Shown: positions 1 to 12,368, counted from the stretch's first letter. The stretch: DNA of 64,000 bases from Sphingobium sp. (GCA_022652485.1 JALCRK010000005.1:51452-115451), one strand, 5' to 3'. The notes: generated by a model from the sequence alone, not told the origin. Program-made: numbers and translations.

Positions 1-201
1 CGCGCCCTCCTGATTCAGCACATAGGTATAATCGTCGCTCAGCAGGGATGCGCCCCTGTCGATCAGCCGCAGCGCGAGATCGGACTTTCCTGCGCCGCTC
101 GGCCCACGGATGAGCACGCCCCGGCCATCGATGACGATGCTGGTGCCATGCACCGCCCCTGCGAAGCCGGGATCGACCTCTTCTCTCGCTGCTCCGCTCA
201 T
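1..201 (-). CDS. hprK: HPr kinase/phosphorylase, N-terminal part (runs off the left edge)
   Basis: HprK phosphorylates the HPr protein of the phosphotransferase system on serine and can remove that phosphate. The first 67 codons are visible. The P-loop GPSGAGKS lies at residues 33-40, followed by a stretch ending in LLSDDYTYV that fits the early kinase core. The protein starts almost at the kinase domain, so it lacks the N-terminal domain of Firmicutes HprK; alphaproteobacterial HprK proteins are known to be short in this way. Its ATG overlaps the chvG stop as ATGA (198-201), so the two are probably translationally coupled. In relatives the following genes are rapZ and PTS components, which would lie beyond position 1. 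Confidence 0.9.
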   Translation of the reverse strand, partial: MSGAAREEVDPGFAGAVHGTSIVIDGRGVLIRGPSGAGKSDLALRLIDRGASLLSDDYTYVLNQEGA

Positions 202-1796
202 TCGGACGCGATGCCCGGATCGCCGAGCGTTGCGAGCGGCAGATAGACATCGAACCGCGCACCCTTGAGCGCATTTTCCCGGTCCGCGATCACGATCCGC
301 CCCTGATGCCCCTCGACGATGCTGCGCGCGATGGCGAGGCCAAGGCCGCTATGCTTGCCGAATGCCTCGTTCTCGGGCCGCACGCTGTGAAAGCGCCGGA
401 ACACGGTTTCGCGCTCTTCCGGCGGCACGCCCGGCCCTTCGTCCTCCACGCTCAGCAGTACCTCGTCGTTCGCGACCGTCGCGGTCACCTGCACTAGCCC
501 GCGCTCGGGCGAAAAGGACACGGCATTGTCGAGCAGATTGTCGATCACCAGCATCAGGCGGCTCTGCTCTCCCATCACCACCGCGACATCCTTGCGGGGG
601 CGGGCGAAGGCGAGGCGGACATGCCGCTCGATGCCGCGCTTTTCCCGCGCAAGGATCATCTGCTCTATCAGCTGGCCGAGATCGACCGGCTCGAACCGTG
701 TGCGCGAGAGTTGCGCATCGATCCGCGACGCCTCCGCGATGTCCGTCACCAGCCGGTCGAGCCGCCGCACGTCATCCTGCGCGATGGAGAGCAGCTGTCG
801 CTGTAGCGCTGGTTCCCTCACATTTTCCAGCCCGTCGAGCGCGGAACGCAGCGAGGCGATGGGGTTCTTCAGCTCATGGCTCACATCGGCGGCAAAGCTG
901 TCCGTCGCGTCGATCCGGTGGCGCAGCGCCTCGGTCATGTCGGCGACCGACCGCGCGAGCACGCCGATCTCGTCGCGGCGGTCGGGGAGACGGGGGATAT
1001 GGACCTGCCGTGCGCGGCCAAGGCGCACCCGGGCTGTTCCGCGCGCCAGCCTGCGGAGCGGCAACACGATGGTGCGCGCCAGAAACAGCGAGAGCCAGAT
1101 CGAGCCCAGCAGCGCCATCGTCACCACCAGCGCCAGCCTCAGCCGCTCGGCCCGCACCGCGCGGGTGATGTCGCGGGCATTGGTGATCGCGAGCACCGTG
1201 CTGCCGTCCTGCAAATGGACTGCCGCGCTGATCATCGGCGTGCGATCGGGCGCGAAACGGGCGGTGGCGACGGCGTGGCCGCTACGCGCCGATTCCCGCA
1301 CCTCCGCCCAGGCGTTGGCGACGTCTCGGCGCGGCTCTTCGAAGGCTTCCAGCGGATCGGACCGCACTATGCTGTCGACCATTTCATCGAGGAACCGCGC
1401 AACCTGCCGCTTCAAAGGCTCTTCGGCGGGATCGACCAGCGTGTAGGTCGCGCCACCCGCCCTGGCGCTGTCGAACTGCAGCGCGCCCTGGGGAGAATAA
1501 AGGCGGATGCGCTCGCCATTCTGCTTGGATAAGCTCAGCAGAACCTCTCGGCGTTGGGCTGGCGCAATATGAGCGGCCATGTCGCGGACCATCTCCAGCC
1601 GCCGCGCGGACTGGAGCAGGCGCTCGTCGATCACGCGGGAGCGATAGCTGTCGATATAGAAAAAGCCGCCCGCGAACAGCGCGAGCGCGAATATGTTCAC
1701 CGCCAGGATCCGCCATGTCAGGCTGAATCCGCCGCCCCAGAAAGAAGGCGGATAGGGCAGATATCTAATCTTCGGAGAAGCGGTAACCGGCGCCAT
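198..1796 (-). CDS. chvG: Two-component sensor histidine kinase ChvG
   Basis: This is a 532-residue membrane sensor kinase of the ChvG/ExoS/BvrS family, which in rhizobia and Brucella senses acid and envelope conditions. A first membrane segment (about 28-48), a periplasmic domain of about 170 residues and a second membrane segment (about 219-241) are followed by a HAMP region. The phospho-acceptor is His307 in VSHELKNP. The ATP-binding domain has [21 protein letters not shown] and a [11 protein letters not shown]-box. The start overlaps the end of chvI by 32 bases and the stop overlaps hprK by 4, so chvI-chvG-hprK reads as one operon. The periplasmic ligand is unknown here; in rhizobia it is ExoR. 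Confidence 0.93.
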   Translation of the reverse strand: MAPVTASPKIRYLPYPPSFWGGGFSLTWRILAVNIFALALFAGGFFYIDSYRSRVIDERLLQSARRLEMVRDMAAHIAPAQRREVLLSLSKQNGERIRLYSPQGALQFDSARAGGATYTLVDPAEEPLKRQVARFLDEMVDSIVRSDPLEAFEEPRRDVANAWAEVRESARSGHAVATARFAPDRTPMISAAVHLQDGSTVLAITNARDITRAVRAERLRLALVVTMALLGSIWLSLFLARTIVLPLRRLARGTARVRLGRARQVHIPRLPDRRDEIGVLARSVADMTEALRHRIDATDSFAADVSHELKNPIASLRSALDGLENVREPALQRQLLSIAQDDVRRLDRLVTDIAEASRIDAQLSRTRFEPVDLGQLIEQMILAREKRGIERHVRLAFARPRKDVAVVMGEQSRLMLVIDNLLDNAVSFSPERGLVQVTATVANDEVLLSVEDEGPGVPPEERETVFRRFHSVRPENEAFGKHSGLGLAIARSIVEGHQGRIVIADRENALKGARFDVYLPLATLGDPGIASE

Positions 1797-2478
1797 ACAG
1801 GGTGTCTATAGCGTTGAAATCGGGATCGGCCTCACGAAATTTGCGCCGCAGCCGCTTGATATGGCTGTCTATGGTGCGATCGTCGACATAGACATCGTCC
1901 TGATAGGCGACATCCATCAGCTGGTTGCGCGTCTTCACAACGCCGGGCCGCTGCGCCAGCGCCTCAAGGATCATAAATTCCGTTACGGTGAGGGTGACGG
2001 GCACCTGGTTCCATTTGACCAGATGCCGGTCCGGGTCCATCTCCAGCCGTCCGCGCACCATCGGCTCGGACTGCTGCTCGGGTGCTGCCGAGGCCTTGCC
2101 CATTTCGGTTCGCCGCAACAGCGCCTTGATCCGCGCGATCAGCAGGCGCTGGGAAAATGGCTTGGCAATATAATCGTCCGCGCCCATCGCGAGGCCCAGC
2201 GCCTCGTCGAGCTCGTCGGTCTTGGAGGTAAGGAAGATAAACGGGGTGGCGCTTTTCTCGCGCAGGCGCCGCAGCAGCTCGATGCCGTCCAGTCGCGGCA
2301 TCTTGATATCGCACACGATCACATCCGCCGGGTTTTCCGACAGCGCCTTCAAGCCCGCCTCCGGGTCGGTGTAGAGCCGGGTCACGAAACCCTCGCCCTG
2401 CAACGCAATGGCAAGCGAGGTGATGATGTTGCGGTCGTCGTCGATCAGTGCGACAGAAGGGGCGTTCGTATCGGTCAT
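1765..2478 (-). CDS. chvI: DNA-binding response regulator ChvI
   Basis: This is a 237-residue OmpR/PhoB-type regulator. The receiver domain has the acidic pocket IDDD (12-15), the phospho-acceptor Asp57 in VCDIKMPR, the conserved Thr in FLTSK and Lys in IAKPF. A winged-helix DNA-binding domain follows, with the typical end [17 protein letters not shown] and [10 protein letters not shown]. It is the first gene of the chvI-chvG-hprK operon and is transcribed away from pckA. ChvG/ChvI is known to affect pckA expression in rhizobia, so the shared 251-base region is a likely place for ChvI to act; that is inference. Identity is supported by both sequence and context. Confidence 0.93.
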   Translation of the reverse strand: MTDTNAPSVALIDDDRNIITSLAIALQGEGFVTRLYTDPEAGLKALSENPADVIVCDIKMPRLDGIELLRRLREKSATPFIFLTSKTDELDEALGLAMGADDYIAKPFSQRLLIARIKALLRRTEMGKASAAPEQQSEPMVRGRLEMDPDRHLVKWNQVPVTLTVTEFMILEALAQRPGVVKTRNQLMDVAYQDDVYVDDRTIDSHIKRLRRKFREADPDFNAIDTLYGAGYRFSED

Positions 2479-2554
2479 TACCGTACCGATTATCGCAAGG
2501 AAGCCGGAGCGGCAACTTTCTCCTTGGAATTGCCTCCATTAACCACCTGATTGT

Positions 2555-2583
2555 TTGACGCGGCGGCAAGTTCGGCCTATGCG
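2555..2583 (+). promoter_or_regulatory. Candidate pckA promoter in the chvI/pckA divergent region
   Basis: TTGACG (2555-2560) and TATGCG (2578-2583) are separated by 17 bases and point toward pckA. The first box is a good -35; the second is a weak -10. The remainder of the 251-base gap (2479-2729) holds no open frame that I can support and no clear long palindrome. Any ChvI operator here was not recognised. Confidence 0.35.
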
Positions 2584-2729
2584 CGCCAGAGTCTGCTGGT
2601 GACAACAGAAGCGCGTTTGCAATATCTCAAAGGTCGTCGGCCATCCAGGTCGTGCAGACGTCGCGGCAAAACCACGGGCCCAACAAGGCGCTCCTTTGGG
2701 AGCCATCGATAACTTTTAGGGAGACACGC

Positions 2730-4343
2730 GTGCAGGCGTATTCCTCGATTTCCCTGGCTGATCAGGGTCTTAAAACCGACGCTCAAATTCATTGGAACCT
2801 CGGCACTGCCCCGCTGATCGAAGCTGCCTTGAAACGCGGCGAGGGCCAGCTTACCAGGGATGGCGCGCTGCTGGTGGATACCGGCAAGTTCACAGGCCGT
2901 AGCGTCAAGGACAAGTTTGTGGTGCGCGATGCCACCACCGAAAGCGCGGTCAACTGGGGCGCCATCAATCAGCCGATGTCGACTGAGCATTGGGCGAACC
3001 TCAAGGCCGATTTCATGGCGGCGCTGAAGGACCAGGGCGAGCTCTTCGTCGCCGATCTTTTCGGGGGCAGTCAGCCGGAATACCGCGTCAATGTACGCGT
3101 CGTCACCCAGATGGCGTGGCATAGCCTGTTCGTTCGCACGCTGCTGGTACGCCCCACAGCCGACGAGCTGACTGGCTTCGCACCGGAATACACGATCATC
3201 AACCTGCCGAGTTTCAAAGCCGATCCGGCACGTCATGGTTGCCGCAGCGAGACTGTGATCGCGGTCAACTTCTCCGAGAAGCTTATCCTGATCGGCGACA
3301 CCGAATATTCGGGCGAAATGAAGAAGGGCGTGTTCGGTCTGCTCAACTTCCTTTTGCCTGCACAGGGCGTGATGCCGATGCACTGTTCGGCCAACGTCGG
3401 CCCGGACGGCAAGAGCGCGATCTTCTTCGGCCTCTCCGGCACCGGCAAGACCACGCTCTCCGCCGACGCCAGCCGCACTCTCATCGGTGACGACGAACAT
3501 GGCTGGTCGGATCAGGCGGTGTTCAACTTCGAGGGCGGTTGCTACGCGAAGATGATCAACCTCTCGGCAGAGGGGGAGCCGGAAATCTACGCAACCACCA
3601 AGATGTTCGGCACGATCCTCGAGAACGTGGCGATGGACGAGACGACTCGCGAACTCGATTTCAACGACGCAAGCCGGACGGAAAACACCCGCGGTGCCTA
3701 CCCGATCGAGTTCATTCCCAACACGAGCGAAAAGAACCTCGGCCCGCCGCCGTCGAACATCATTTTCCTCACCGCCGACGCCTTCGGCGTACTCCCCCCG
3801 ATCGCGCGGCTGACGCCCGATCAGGCGATGTACCACTTCCTCTCGGGCTATACCGCCAAGGTCGCTGGCACCGAAATCGGCGTGACCGAGCCGCAGGCGA
3901 CCTTCAGCACATGCTTCGGCGCCGCCTTCATGCCGCGCCATCCCAGCGTCTATGGCAATCTCCTGAAAAAGCGGATTGCCGAGGGTGGAGCGCAGTGCTG
4001 GCTGGTCAACACGGGATGGTCGGGTGGTCGGGCGACCGATGCCGGTATCAAGCGTATGCCGATCAAGGTCACGCGCGCACTGCTGAACGCCGCGCTCGAT
4101 GGCAGCCTCAACAGCGCCGAGTTCCGCATCGATCCCAATTTCGGGTTCGAGGTGCCGGTCGCGGTGCCAGGCGTCGACAGCCAGATCCTCGATCCGCGTG
4201 CGACGTGGAGCGACAAGGACGCCTATGACGAGACCGCCGCCAAGCTGGTGCAGCAGTTCGTCGACAACTTCGCCCAGTTCGCGGACCATGTCGATGCTTC
4301 GGTGCTCGATGCGGCCCCCGGCGTGGCGCTCGCGGCGGAATAA
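2730..4343 (+). CDS. pckA: Phosphoenolpyruvate carboxykinase (ATP)
   Basis: The enzyme converts oxaloacetate and ATP to phosphoenolpyruvate, ADP and CO2, the entry step of gluconeogenesis. The kinase P-loop [11 protein letters not shown], the metal-binding GDDEHGWSD and the arginine-rich substrate region with TGRSVKDKF are all present. I start it at a GTG (2730) because AGGGAGA lies 6 bases upstream and the 537-residue product has the normal family length; an in-frame ATG at 2652 would add 26 residues of no clear character. A strong terminator follows. The gene is divergent from chvI, an arrangement kept in other Alphaproteobacteria, where ChvG/ChvI influences pckA. Confidence 0.93.
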   Translation: MQAYSSISLADQGLKTDAQIHWNLGTAPLIEAALKRGEGQLTRDGALLVDTGKFTGRSVKDKFVVRDATTESAVNWGAINQPMSTEHWANLKADFMAALKDQGELFVADLFGGSQPEYRVNVRVVTQMAWHSLFVRTLLVRPTADELTGFAPEYTIINLPSFKADPARHGCRSETVIAVNFSEKLILIGDTEYSGEMKKGVFGLLNFLLPAQGVMPMHCSANVGPDGKSAIFFGLSGTGKTTLSADASRTLIGDDEHGWSDQAVFNFEGGCYAKMINLSAEGEPEIYATTKMFGTILENVAMDETTRELDFNDASRTENTRGAYPIEFIPNTSEKNLGPPPSNIIFLTADAFGVLPPIARLTPDQAMYHFLSGYTAKVAGTEIGVTEPQATFSTCFGAAFMPRHPSVYGNLLKKRIAEGGAQCWLVNTGWSGGRATDAGIKRMPIKVTRALLNAALDGSLNSAEFRIDPNFGFEVPVAVPGVDSQILDPRATWSDKDAYDETAAKLVQQFVDNFAQFADHVDASVLDAAPGVALAAE

Positions 4344-4365
4344 CCTTCCCCGAGACGGATTAACA

Positions 4366-4400
4366 GGGGCGCGGCGGCTTGAGGCTTCCGCGCCCTTTTT
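4366..4400 (+). terminator. Rho-independent terminator of pckA
   Basis: The stem GGGCGCGG / CCGCGCCC (right arm 4388-4395) has a short loop and is followed directly by five T residues (4396-4400). It lies 22 bases after the pckA stop codon. Confidence 0.85.
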
Positions 4401-4462
4401 CGTGCCTTCACGGCTGAACTCTGCTATGCCTCAGCCTCCTCAATGAACAAAAGGGTGGGACC

Positions 4463-4768
4463 ATGTTTGACAAGCTGCTGGAAAATCTCGATCTTGGAGA
4501 AATCGCGGGCAAACTCGGTATGCCTGCCGATCAGGTTCAGTCCCTCGCCGAGTCGCTGAAGGCGAACATGGGGCAGGGTGGGGACATCATGTCGGCCCTG
4601 ATGCAGACAGCGCAGCAGAACGGGCTCGCTCCCGAGAAAATCCAGGAGATGATCGGCAGTTTCGGCGGGTCAGACGATCTGCTCGGGAAGGTCGGCGGCC
4701 TGCTGGGCGGCGAGGGTGGCCTCGGCGGCCTCGCCGACGCGGCGAAGGGCTTTTTGGGCAAGGATTGA
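4463..4768 (+). CDS. Small glycine-rich protein, DUF937/YidB-like character
   Basis: This is a 101-residue protein of unknown function. It has no signal peptide or membrane segment. The N-terminal two thirds is amphipathic and helical, with an AGKLGMPADQVQSL segment and a second helix pair around MSALMQTAQQNG. The last 35 residues are a Gly/Leu-rich run of short GG repeats ending in FLGKD. This pattern resembles DUF937/YidB-type proteins, a loose match made by eye. A purine-rich AAAAGGGTGGGA precedes the ATG. It stands alone between the pckA terminator and a CoA lyase gene 92 bases downstream. Codon use matches the neighbours. Confidence 0.7.
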   Translation: MFDKLLENLDLGEIAGKLGMPADQVQSLAESLKANMGQGGDIMSALMQTAQQNGLAPEKIQEMIGSFGGSDDLLGKVGGLLGGEGGLGGLADAAKGFLGKD

Positions 4769-4860
4769 GCGTCCGGGGCGCAAAGCCCAGAATTCGCTTT
4801 CCTCCAGTGATAAAATCCGGGAATGGGTGATCGTTCGATCAATCCCGGAGGCCTGTTTTC

Positions 4861-7220
<2,360 letters not shown>

Positions 7221-7228
7221 GCTTTCAA

Positions 7229-7326
7229 AGCCCCTCCCTTTCAGGGGAGGGGTTGTGATGGGTCGCGAGCAAAGCGAGCGCCTGGCTCCTGCCCCACCCC
7301 CAACCCCGCCCCTAAAGGGGAGGGGT
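7229..7326. repeat. Palindromic intergenic element (family A) between guaB and a methyltransferase gene
   Basis: Two arms of about 26 bases are imperfect inverted copies of each other (about 7229-7255 and 7301-7326). Each arm is itself a small C/G hairpin: CCCCTCCC with GGGAGGGG on the left, and GCCCC with GGGG on the right. The centre carries CGCGAGCAAAGCGAGCG. The layout is that of a REP or MITE-like sequence and could also slow transcription between guaB and the downstream gene. C/G-rich palindromes of this style are common between sphingomonad genes. Confidence 0.7.
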
Positions 7327-7337
7327 GAGTTCGTTCC

Positions 7338-8522
7338 ATGACCCCGCAGGCCCGGATCCAGGCGGCGATTGAGCTGCTCGATGCCATCATCGCGGCAGCG
7401 CGGGAGGGCGGAGCGGCGGCAGATACGCTGATCGCGCGCTATTTCAAGGACCGCCGCTATGCCGGATCGAAGGACCGGCGCGCGGTGCGGGACTGGATCT
7501 ATGCCGCCATCCGCCTTTGCGGCGAACGCCCGGAAAGCGGCCGCGCGGCGATGCTTTCGCTTGCCGATGCAACGCCCGATCTCGCCCATCTGTTCGATGG
7601 CAGCGCCCATGCGCCCGCGCCGATCGCGCCTGACGAGCCGCGTGCGCTCCCCGGAGCGGGGCCGTCATGGCTGCTCCCCCATCTGGCCGAACCTCTGGCC
7701 GACCCCAACGAGCAGACCGCCCTGCTGGTACGCGCACCGCTCGATCTGCGGGTGAATGGGCTCAAGGCGAACGCGGCCTCCGTCCGAACGCAATTCCCCG
7801 ATGCCCAGCCTATTGCGGGCCTGCCCCATGCCCTGCGCTTACCCAAGGGTGGCGCGGTCGAGCAGTCGGACGCCTATCGTGACGGCCTGATCGAAATTCA
7901 GGACGCAGGCAGCCAGCATATCGTCGCCGCCTGCGAAGCGAAGCCCGGCATGACCGTGGTCGATCTTTGCGCCGGGGCTGGCGGCAAGACGCTGGCGCTC
8001 GCCGCCGATATGGCGGGCGAGGGCAGGCTCATCGCGGCGGATGTGAACCGGGATCGCCTTTCGCGCCTGCCGGAACGGGCGCATCGGGCGGGCGCGGATT
8101 TCGTGGAACAGCTGTTGCTCGACGCCGGGAAGGAAGCGCAGACCCTGGCCCCGCTCGCCGCCACCGCCGATGTCGTGCTGATCGATGCACCCTGTTCCGG
8201 CACCGGCACCTGGCGCCGCAACCCGGAGGCGCGCTGGCGCCTCACCGAGGACCGGCTTGCCCGCCTCGTACGAGAGCAGGCCCGTATCCTCGATTTCGCC
8301 GCGCCCCTCGTCAAGCCCGGCGGCAGGCTCGTCTATGCCGTCTGCGCCCTGACGCAGCAGGAAGGCGCAGGCCAGCTCGATGCGTTTCTCCGTCGGCACG
8401 ATGGCTGGCGGACGGCGGACCTGCCCCTCGACGCAGGCCGGAAATATGGTGAAGGCCGCTTGCTAACGCCTCTGCATGATGGCACGGATGGATTCTTCAT
8501 CGCCGCGCTGGTGAGGATATGA
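7338..8522 (+). CDS. RsmB/NOP-family RNA cytosine-C5 methyltransferase
   Basis: This is a 394-residue SAM-dependent RNA methyltransferase, probably acting on 16S rRNA. The AdoMet-binding motif VVDLCAGAGGKTLALA and the motif IV Cys in DAPCSGTGTWRRNPE are clear. The motif VI Cys is present as YAVCALTQQEG rather than the usual YATCS. The N-terminal 140 residues correspond to the family's RNA-binding region but are divergent, so assigning it specifically as RsmB would be too firm. It ends with an ATGA that could start a longer form of the next gene, so the two are probably cotranscribed. Confidence 0.88.
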   Translation: MTPQARIQAAIELLDAIIAAAREGGAAADTLIARYFKDRRYAGSKDRRAVRDWIYAAIRLCGERPESGRAAMLSLADATPDLAHLFDGSAHAPAPIAPDEPRALPGAGPSWLLPHLAEPLADPNEQTALLVRAPLDLRVNGLKANAASVRTQFPDAQPIAGLPHALRLPKGGAVEQSDAYRDGLIEIQDAGSQHIVAACEAKPGMTVVDLCAGAGGKTLALAADMAGEGRLIAADVNRDRLSRLPERAHRAGADFVEQLLLDAGKEAQTLAPLAATADVVLIDAPCSGTGTWRRNPEARWRLTEDRLARLVREQARILDFAAPLVKPGGRLVYAVCALTQQEGAGQLDAFLRRHDGWRTADLPLDAGRKYGEGRLLTPLHDGTDGFFIAALVRI

Positions 8523-8593
8523 GGCGAAGTCCGGGAAACACTGCCACCCAGCCCAGACTCAAGGCCCCGCCACGCGGCCTGTGGGAGACGATC

Positions 8594-9136
8594 ATGCGCT
8601 TTACGCCGCCAACCCTTGCGCTTGCCGCCCTGTTCGCCGTCGTGTCGAGCGTCGGGGTGACGAAGGCGCCGGATAGTCAGATCGATCCGGTGTCGCTGGC
8701 GTGGGCGGCGAAAGGTGATGCCGCGCGCAATGCGGGCGATCTCGATGCCGCGAACGACGCCTATGAAAGCGCGCTCGCCGTCGATCCGCGCAACCGCGCG
8801 GTGTTCGTCGCGCTGGGCGATATCGCGCGGGGGCAGGGGCTTCAGGGCAAGGCGGTAGGCTTTTACAACGCGGCACTGCGCCTCGAACCGACCGACATGG
8901 CGGCTCTCGGCGGCACCGTGCGGGCGCTGGCCGATCGTGGCGCGATCGCCAACGCGCGCGAGAACCTCTCGCGGATGCAGACGCTGTGCCGCGGTAGCTG
9001 CCCTCAGATCGCCGAGCTTTCGATGCTGATCGAGAAGCAGGCGACAGAGCAGGGCACGCAAAAGGCGAAGGATCTCGCCGCTGTTACAGGCGTTCCGACG
9101 CAGCCGGTCGCGCCTCCCGCGATCTCCAAGCCCTGA
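8594..9136 (+). CDS. Exported tetratricopeptide-repeat protein
   Basis: The 180-residue product starts with a signal peptide (MRFTPPTLALAALFAVVSSV). About three TPR-like helix pairs follow, seen in AAKGDAARNAGDLDAANDAY, FVALGDIARGQGLQGKAV and MAALGGTVRALADRG. A Cys pair lies in LCRGSCPQ. I prefer the ATG at 8594, with GTGGGAG 7 bases upstream, because it puts the signal peptide at the N-terminus. The ATG at 8519 overlaps the previous stop and would add 25 residues. TPR domains usually hold protein partners; the partner here is unknown. It converges with rsmA only 4 bases downstream. Confidence 0.82.
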   Translation: MRFTPPTLALAALFAVVSSVGVTKAPDSQIDPVSLAWAAKGDAARNAGDLDAANDAYESALAVDPRNRAVFVALGDIARGQGLQGKAVGFYNAALRLEPTDMAALGGTVRALADRGAIANARENLSRMQTLCRGSCPQIAELSMLIEKQATEQGTQKAKDLAAVTGVPTQPVAPPAISKP

Positions 9137-9140
9137 CCGA

Positions 9141-9965
9141 TCAGGCGCTCAACGCTCGCGCAATCGCGACATATTCCGCCACGCTGAGCGTTTCCGCGCG
9201 CCGCTGTGGGTCGATGCTCAGCGCAGCCAGAGCCTCCAGCGCGCCCGGCACGCCCTTGAGGCTCTGTCTCAGCATCTTGCGTCGCTGGCCGAAGGCGGCG
9301 GCGGTAATCCGTTCCAGCATCGGCAGCTTGACCCCCGCTGGCTCCTCGCCAGGCGTGATATGCACCACGGCGGACATCACCTTCGGCGGCGGTGTGAAGG
9401 CGCTGCGGTGCACCTTCATCGCGATCCGCGCCTCCGAGCGCCACTGCGCCAGCACCGCGAGCCGCCCATAGGCATCACCGCCCTCGCGCGCGACGATCCG
9501 CTCCGCCACCTCCTGCTGAAACATCAGGGTCAGCGATTTCCACCACGGTTGCCACTGCGCGGAAAGCCAGCCCACCAGCAGGTGTGTGCCGACATTATAG
9601 GGCAGGTTGGCGATGATATGCGCGCCATCGCCCACCAGCGCGCGGGCATCGACCTGCGTCGCGTCGCCCTCGATGATGCGCAGCTGGCCCGGAAACGCGG
9701 CGGCCAGCTCCTCCAGCGCAGGAATGCAGCGGCGGTCCATCTCGACCACGGTAACATGCGCACCGGCGCGAAGGGCAGCGCGGGTCAATCCGCCGGGGCC
9801 GGGGCCGACCTCGAACACCCGTTCCCCGTCCAGATCGCCAGGAATGGCGGCGATACGTGCGAGCAGCTGCTCGTCGAGCAGGAAGTTCTGCCCCAGCGCC
9901 TTGGTTGCCTGAAGCCCGTGGCGCGCGATGACATCCCGCAGCGGAGGGAGATCGGATGGACGCAT
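9141..9965 (-). CDS. rsmA: 16S rRNA dimethyladenosine transferase
   Basis: RsmA (KsgA) dimethylates the two adjacent adenosines in the 3' terminal hairpin of 16S rRNA. The AdoMet site is [13 protein letters not shown], with the acidic residue in VVEMDRR, and the catalytic NLPYNVGT is intact. The N-terminal ALGQNFLLD signature is also present. I start at the ATG at 9965 (274 residues); a TTG at 9977 that overlaps the pdxA stop would add four residues. It is the last gene of the lptD-surA-pdxA-rsmA block, an order also known from gammaproteobacteria. Confidence 0.95.
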   Translation of the reverse strand: MRPSDLPPLRDVIARHGLQATKALGQNFLLDEQLLARIAAIPGDLDGERVFEVGPGPGGLTRAALRAGAHVTVVEMDRRCIPALEELAAAFPGQLRIIEGDATQVDARALVGDGAHIIANLPYNVGTHLLVGWLSAQWQPWWKSLTLMFQQEVAERIVAREGGDAYGRLAVLAQWRSEARIAMKVHRSAFTPPPKVMSAVVHITPGEEPAGVKLPMLERITAAAFGQRRKMLRQSLKGVPGALEALAALSIDPQRRAETLSVAEYVAIARALSA

Positions 9966-9973
9966 GGGCAGCG

Positions 9974-11005
9974 TCAATCGCAGGCCAGCTCGGCGTTTCT
10001 GACCCTGCTCCGGGCAGCCTTTTCGGCCATGCGGATCGCGGCGATCATCGCGCCGGGGCTGGCGATATTCCGCCCGGCGATGCCGAAGGCGGTGCCATGA
10101 TCGGGCGAGGTGCGCACGATCGGCAGGCCGAGCGTCATGTTGACGCCCTCGTCGAAATGCAGCGTCTTCAGGGGGATCAGCGCCTGATCATGATACATGC
10201 AGAGCGCCGCGTCATAGGTGTCGCGCATCGGCTCGTGAAACATCCCGTCCGGCGCATAAGGGCCGCTGATGTCCATCCCCTCGGCGCGGAGGGATTCGAT
10301 CGCGGGCGCGATGATCTCGATCTCCTCCCGGCCCAGATTGCCGCTCTCTCCGGCGTGCGGATTGAGCCCCGCGACCACCAGGCGCGGCTTCGCGATCCCG
10401 AAATTGCGGCACAGCCCCTTTACCGTGACCAGCGCGCGGGTGCGGATCAGCTCGATCGACAGCGCATCCGGCACGTCTCTCAGCGGCATGTGGATGGTGA
10501 CGGGGATCACGCGCAGCGATGGCCCGGCGAGCATCATCACGGCGTTTTCGCGCGATATGCCGCAGCGCTCCGCGATGAATTCGGTCTGGCCCGGATGGGT
10601 GAAGCCCACCGCATAGAGCTGGCTCTTGCCGACGGGGGCGGTCACGAGCGCCGCCGCCGCGCCGGATTTGGCGAGGCCGATGCCCATTTCGAGCGCATGG
10701 AGCGCGCAATGGGCGCCATCCGCGTCGGGCTGCCCCGGCGTCACCTCTCCGGCCAGCTCGATCTCAAGGCAGGGCAGGCCGGTCGCAAAGGCCGCAGCCG
10801 CTTCATCCGGCGCGCCGATGCTGATGACGGGGCCATTCCAGACCGCCGAAATGGCGCGGCTGCTGCCGATCACGAAAAACGGCGTCAGCCCCTGCGCCTC
10901 GCGCACCGCCCAGGCCTTGCCGATGATTTCCGGGCCGATGCCCGCCGGATCTCCCAGCGTTACGGCCAGAGGGGCGAGAGGGTCGCTTGGGTTGGGTGAA
11001 GCCAT
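9974..11005 (-). CDS. pdxA: 4-hydroxythreonine-4-phosphate dehydrogenase
   Basis: PdxA carries out an NAD-dependent step of the DXP-dependent pyridoxal phosphate pathway. The 343-residue protein opens with [12 protein letters not shown], the family signature, and has the [10 protein letters not shown] and [11 protein letters not shown] metal-ligand regions, including the histidines. It starts 4 bases after the surA stop codon and ends just before rsmA, so the block is probably one transcript. Length and motifs are normal. Confidence 0.96.
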   Translation of the reverse strand: MASPNPSDPLAPLAVTLGDPAGIGPEIIGKAWAVREAQGLTPFFVIGSSRAISAVWNGPVISIGAPDEAAAAFATGLPCLEIELAGEVTPGQPDADGAHCALHALEMGIGLAKSGAAAALVTAPVGKSQLYAVGFTHPGQTEFIAERCGISRENAVMMLAGPSLRVIPVTIHMPLRDVPDALSIELIRTRALVTVKGLCRNFGIAKPRLVVAGLNPHAGESGNLGREEIEIIAPAIESLRAEGMDISGPYAPDGMFHEPMRDTYDAALCMYHDQALIPLKTLHFDEGVNMTLGLPIVRTSPDHGTAFGIAGRNIASPGAMIAAIRMAEKAARSRVRNAELACD

Positions 11006-11009
11006 CGGC

Positions 11010-12368
11010 TCAGTTATAATCGATAATGGCGTCTCGCCGCAAATCGCGCAGATAGATGCGCGCTCGCTTGTTCACACGCTCGTCTTCCATTTGCGACATG
11101 ATCTGGTCGAACGAAGGGGCGCTGGCATCCTGCGGGTCGTCGCGGCCGCACAGGACGAGCGAACGCACGCCACTCTCTGCCGAGCCGAATGGCGGGGTCG
11201 CCTGCCCGACCTGGAGATCGAGCATCAGGGGCTGGAGCGGGGCAGGCAGATCGCGCACCTTCACATTGTCGTTGTCGATCACCTCAGCGTTGAGCTTCGC
11301 CGCGATCGTCGCGACGCTGCCGCATCCTTGGAGCGACTTCATCTGCTCGCCGAAGGTCTTGACGATGGCGCCGGCCTGCGCCTCGCTGGTGCCCTTGGAG
11401 AACGAGATCGAGATCTGCTTGAGGCTGAGCATCGCGTCGCGCGGGTCAGCGGTGAGCACCTTGCGCTTGTCCACCAGATAGAGGATCGAATAGCCGCCGG
11501 GGATCGCGATCGGTCCCGCGATCTGGCCGACCTGCACCTCCATCGCCGCCTGCGCCAGCGCATCGGGCAGCTGCGGCGCGCGCACCCAGCCCAGATCGCC
11601 GCCGACCGCCGCCGTCGAGGCTTCCGAATATTGCCGCGCATAGGCGGCGAACGATCCACCCTGGCGGATCTGCTCGATGATCTTGCGCCCGTTCTCAAGG
11701 ATCTGCGCGGAATTTTCCGGTGTGGCGGAGAGATAGATCTCGCCGATATGATATTCGTCCGAGCCCTTCGAGGCGTTGAGCTTCTGGATGACGCTGTTGA
11801 CCTCTTCCTGGCTCACATTGACGAAGGGCTGCACCTTGCGACGCAGCAGGCGGCTCCACGCGCTTTCCGCCTCGATCTGGCGGGTGATGCTGGCGGCGGA
11901 GCTGCCCTTGGACGCCAGATATTTGGTAAAGTCCTTCGGCGATTGACGGAAATTGGCGGCGACCCGCGCAAAGCTCTCCTGAAGCTCGGCCTTGTCGATG
12001 CGGATGTCGTTGGCGGCGGCCTCCTGGATCTGGAGCGTTTCGTCGATCAGGTTGCGCAGCACCTGCAGGCGCAGCCGGGCCATTTCCTCATCAGGCACCT
12101 TGCCGCCGTTCGCCAGCACGATGAGCGCCAGCCGCTGGTCGACATCGGTCTTGGTGATGATCTGCCCGTTCACGACCGCCGTCGGCTTGTGCAGATGCGG
12201 GTCGCGGTCCTCGAAGATCGTGACATCTCCGGGCAATTTGAGCGAATCGCCCGCGTCCTGCGCCAGGGCCGACGTGCCCATCCCGAGGGACAGGGCGGCG
12301 ATGAGCGCATGAAGCGCCCCCGATACCTTGCTAGAGCGACGGAGCGCGCCGATTTCCGAACTGACCAT
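11010..12368 (-). CDS. surA: Periplasmic peptidyl-prolyl isomerase / outer-membrane protein chaperone SurA
   Basis: SurA escorts unfolded outer-membrane proteins, LptD among them, through the periplasm. The 452-residue protein has a signal peptide ending near TSALAQ (about residue 36). An N-terminal chaperone region starts at VVNGQIITKTDVDQRL, and parvulin-like domains follow: EYHIGEIYLSATPE with FAAYARQYSEASTAAVGGDLGW, and a second region with ISISFSKGTSE. It sits directly downstream of lptD, whose product is a classic client. The gap of 93 bases between the two holds no clear terminator. Confidence 0.92.
   Translation of the reverse strand: MVSSEIGALRRSSKVSGALHALIAALSLGMGTSALAQDAGDSLKLPGDVTIFEDRDPHLHKPTAVVNGQIITKTDVDQRLALIVLANGGKVPDEEMARLRLQVLRNLIDETLQIQEAAANDIRIDKAELQESFARVAANFRQSPKDFTKYLASKGSSAASITRQIEAESAWSRLLRRKVQPFVNVSQEEVNSVIQKLNASKGSDEYHIGEIYLSATPENSAQILENGRKIIEQIRQGGSFAAYARQYSEASTAAVGGDLGWVRAPQLPDALAQAAMEVQVGQIAGPIAIPGGYSILYLVDKRKVLTADPRDAMLSLKQISISFSKGTSEAQAGAIVKTFGEQMKSLQGCGSVATIAAKLNAEVIDNDNVKVRDLPAPLQPLMLDLQVGQATPPFGSAESGVRSLVLCGRDDPQDASAPSFDQIMSQMEDERVNKRARIYLRDLRRDAIIDYN

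Noticed and set aside
2577..4289. Long minus-strand open frame opposite pckA (570 codons)
   Set aside because: It is the shadow of a high-GC gene. Its product lacks any domain and pckA on the other strand is certain.
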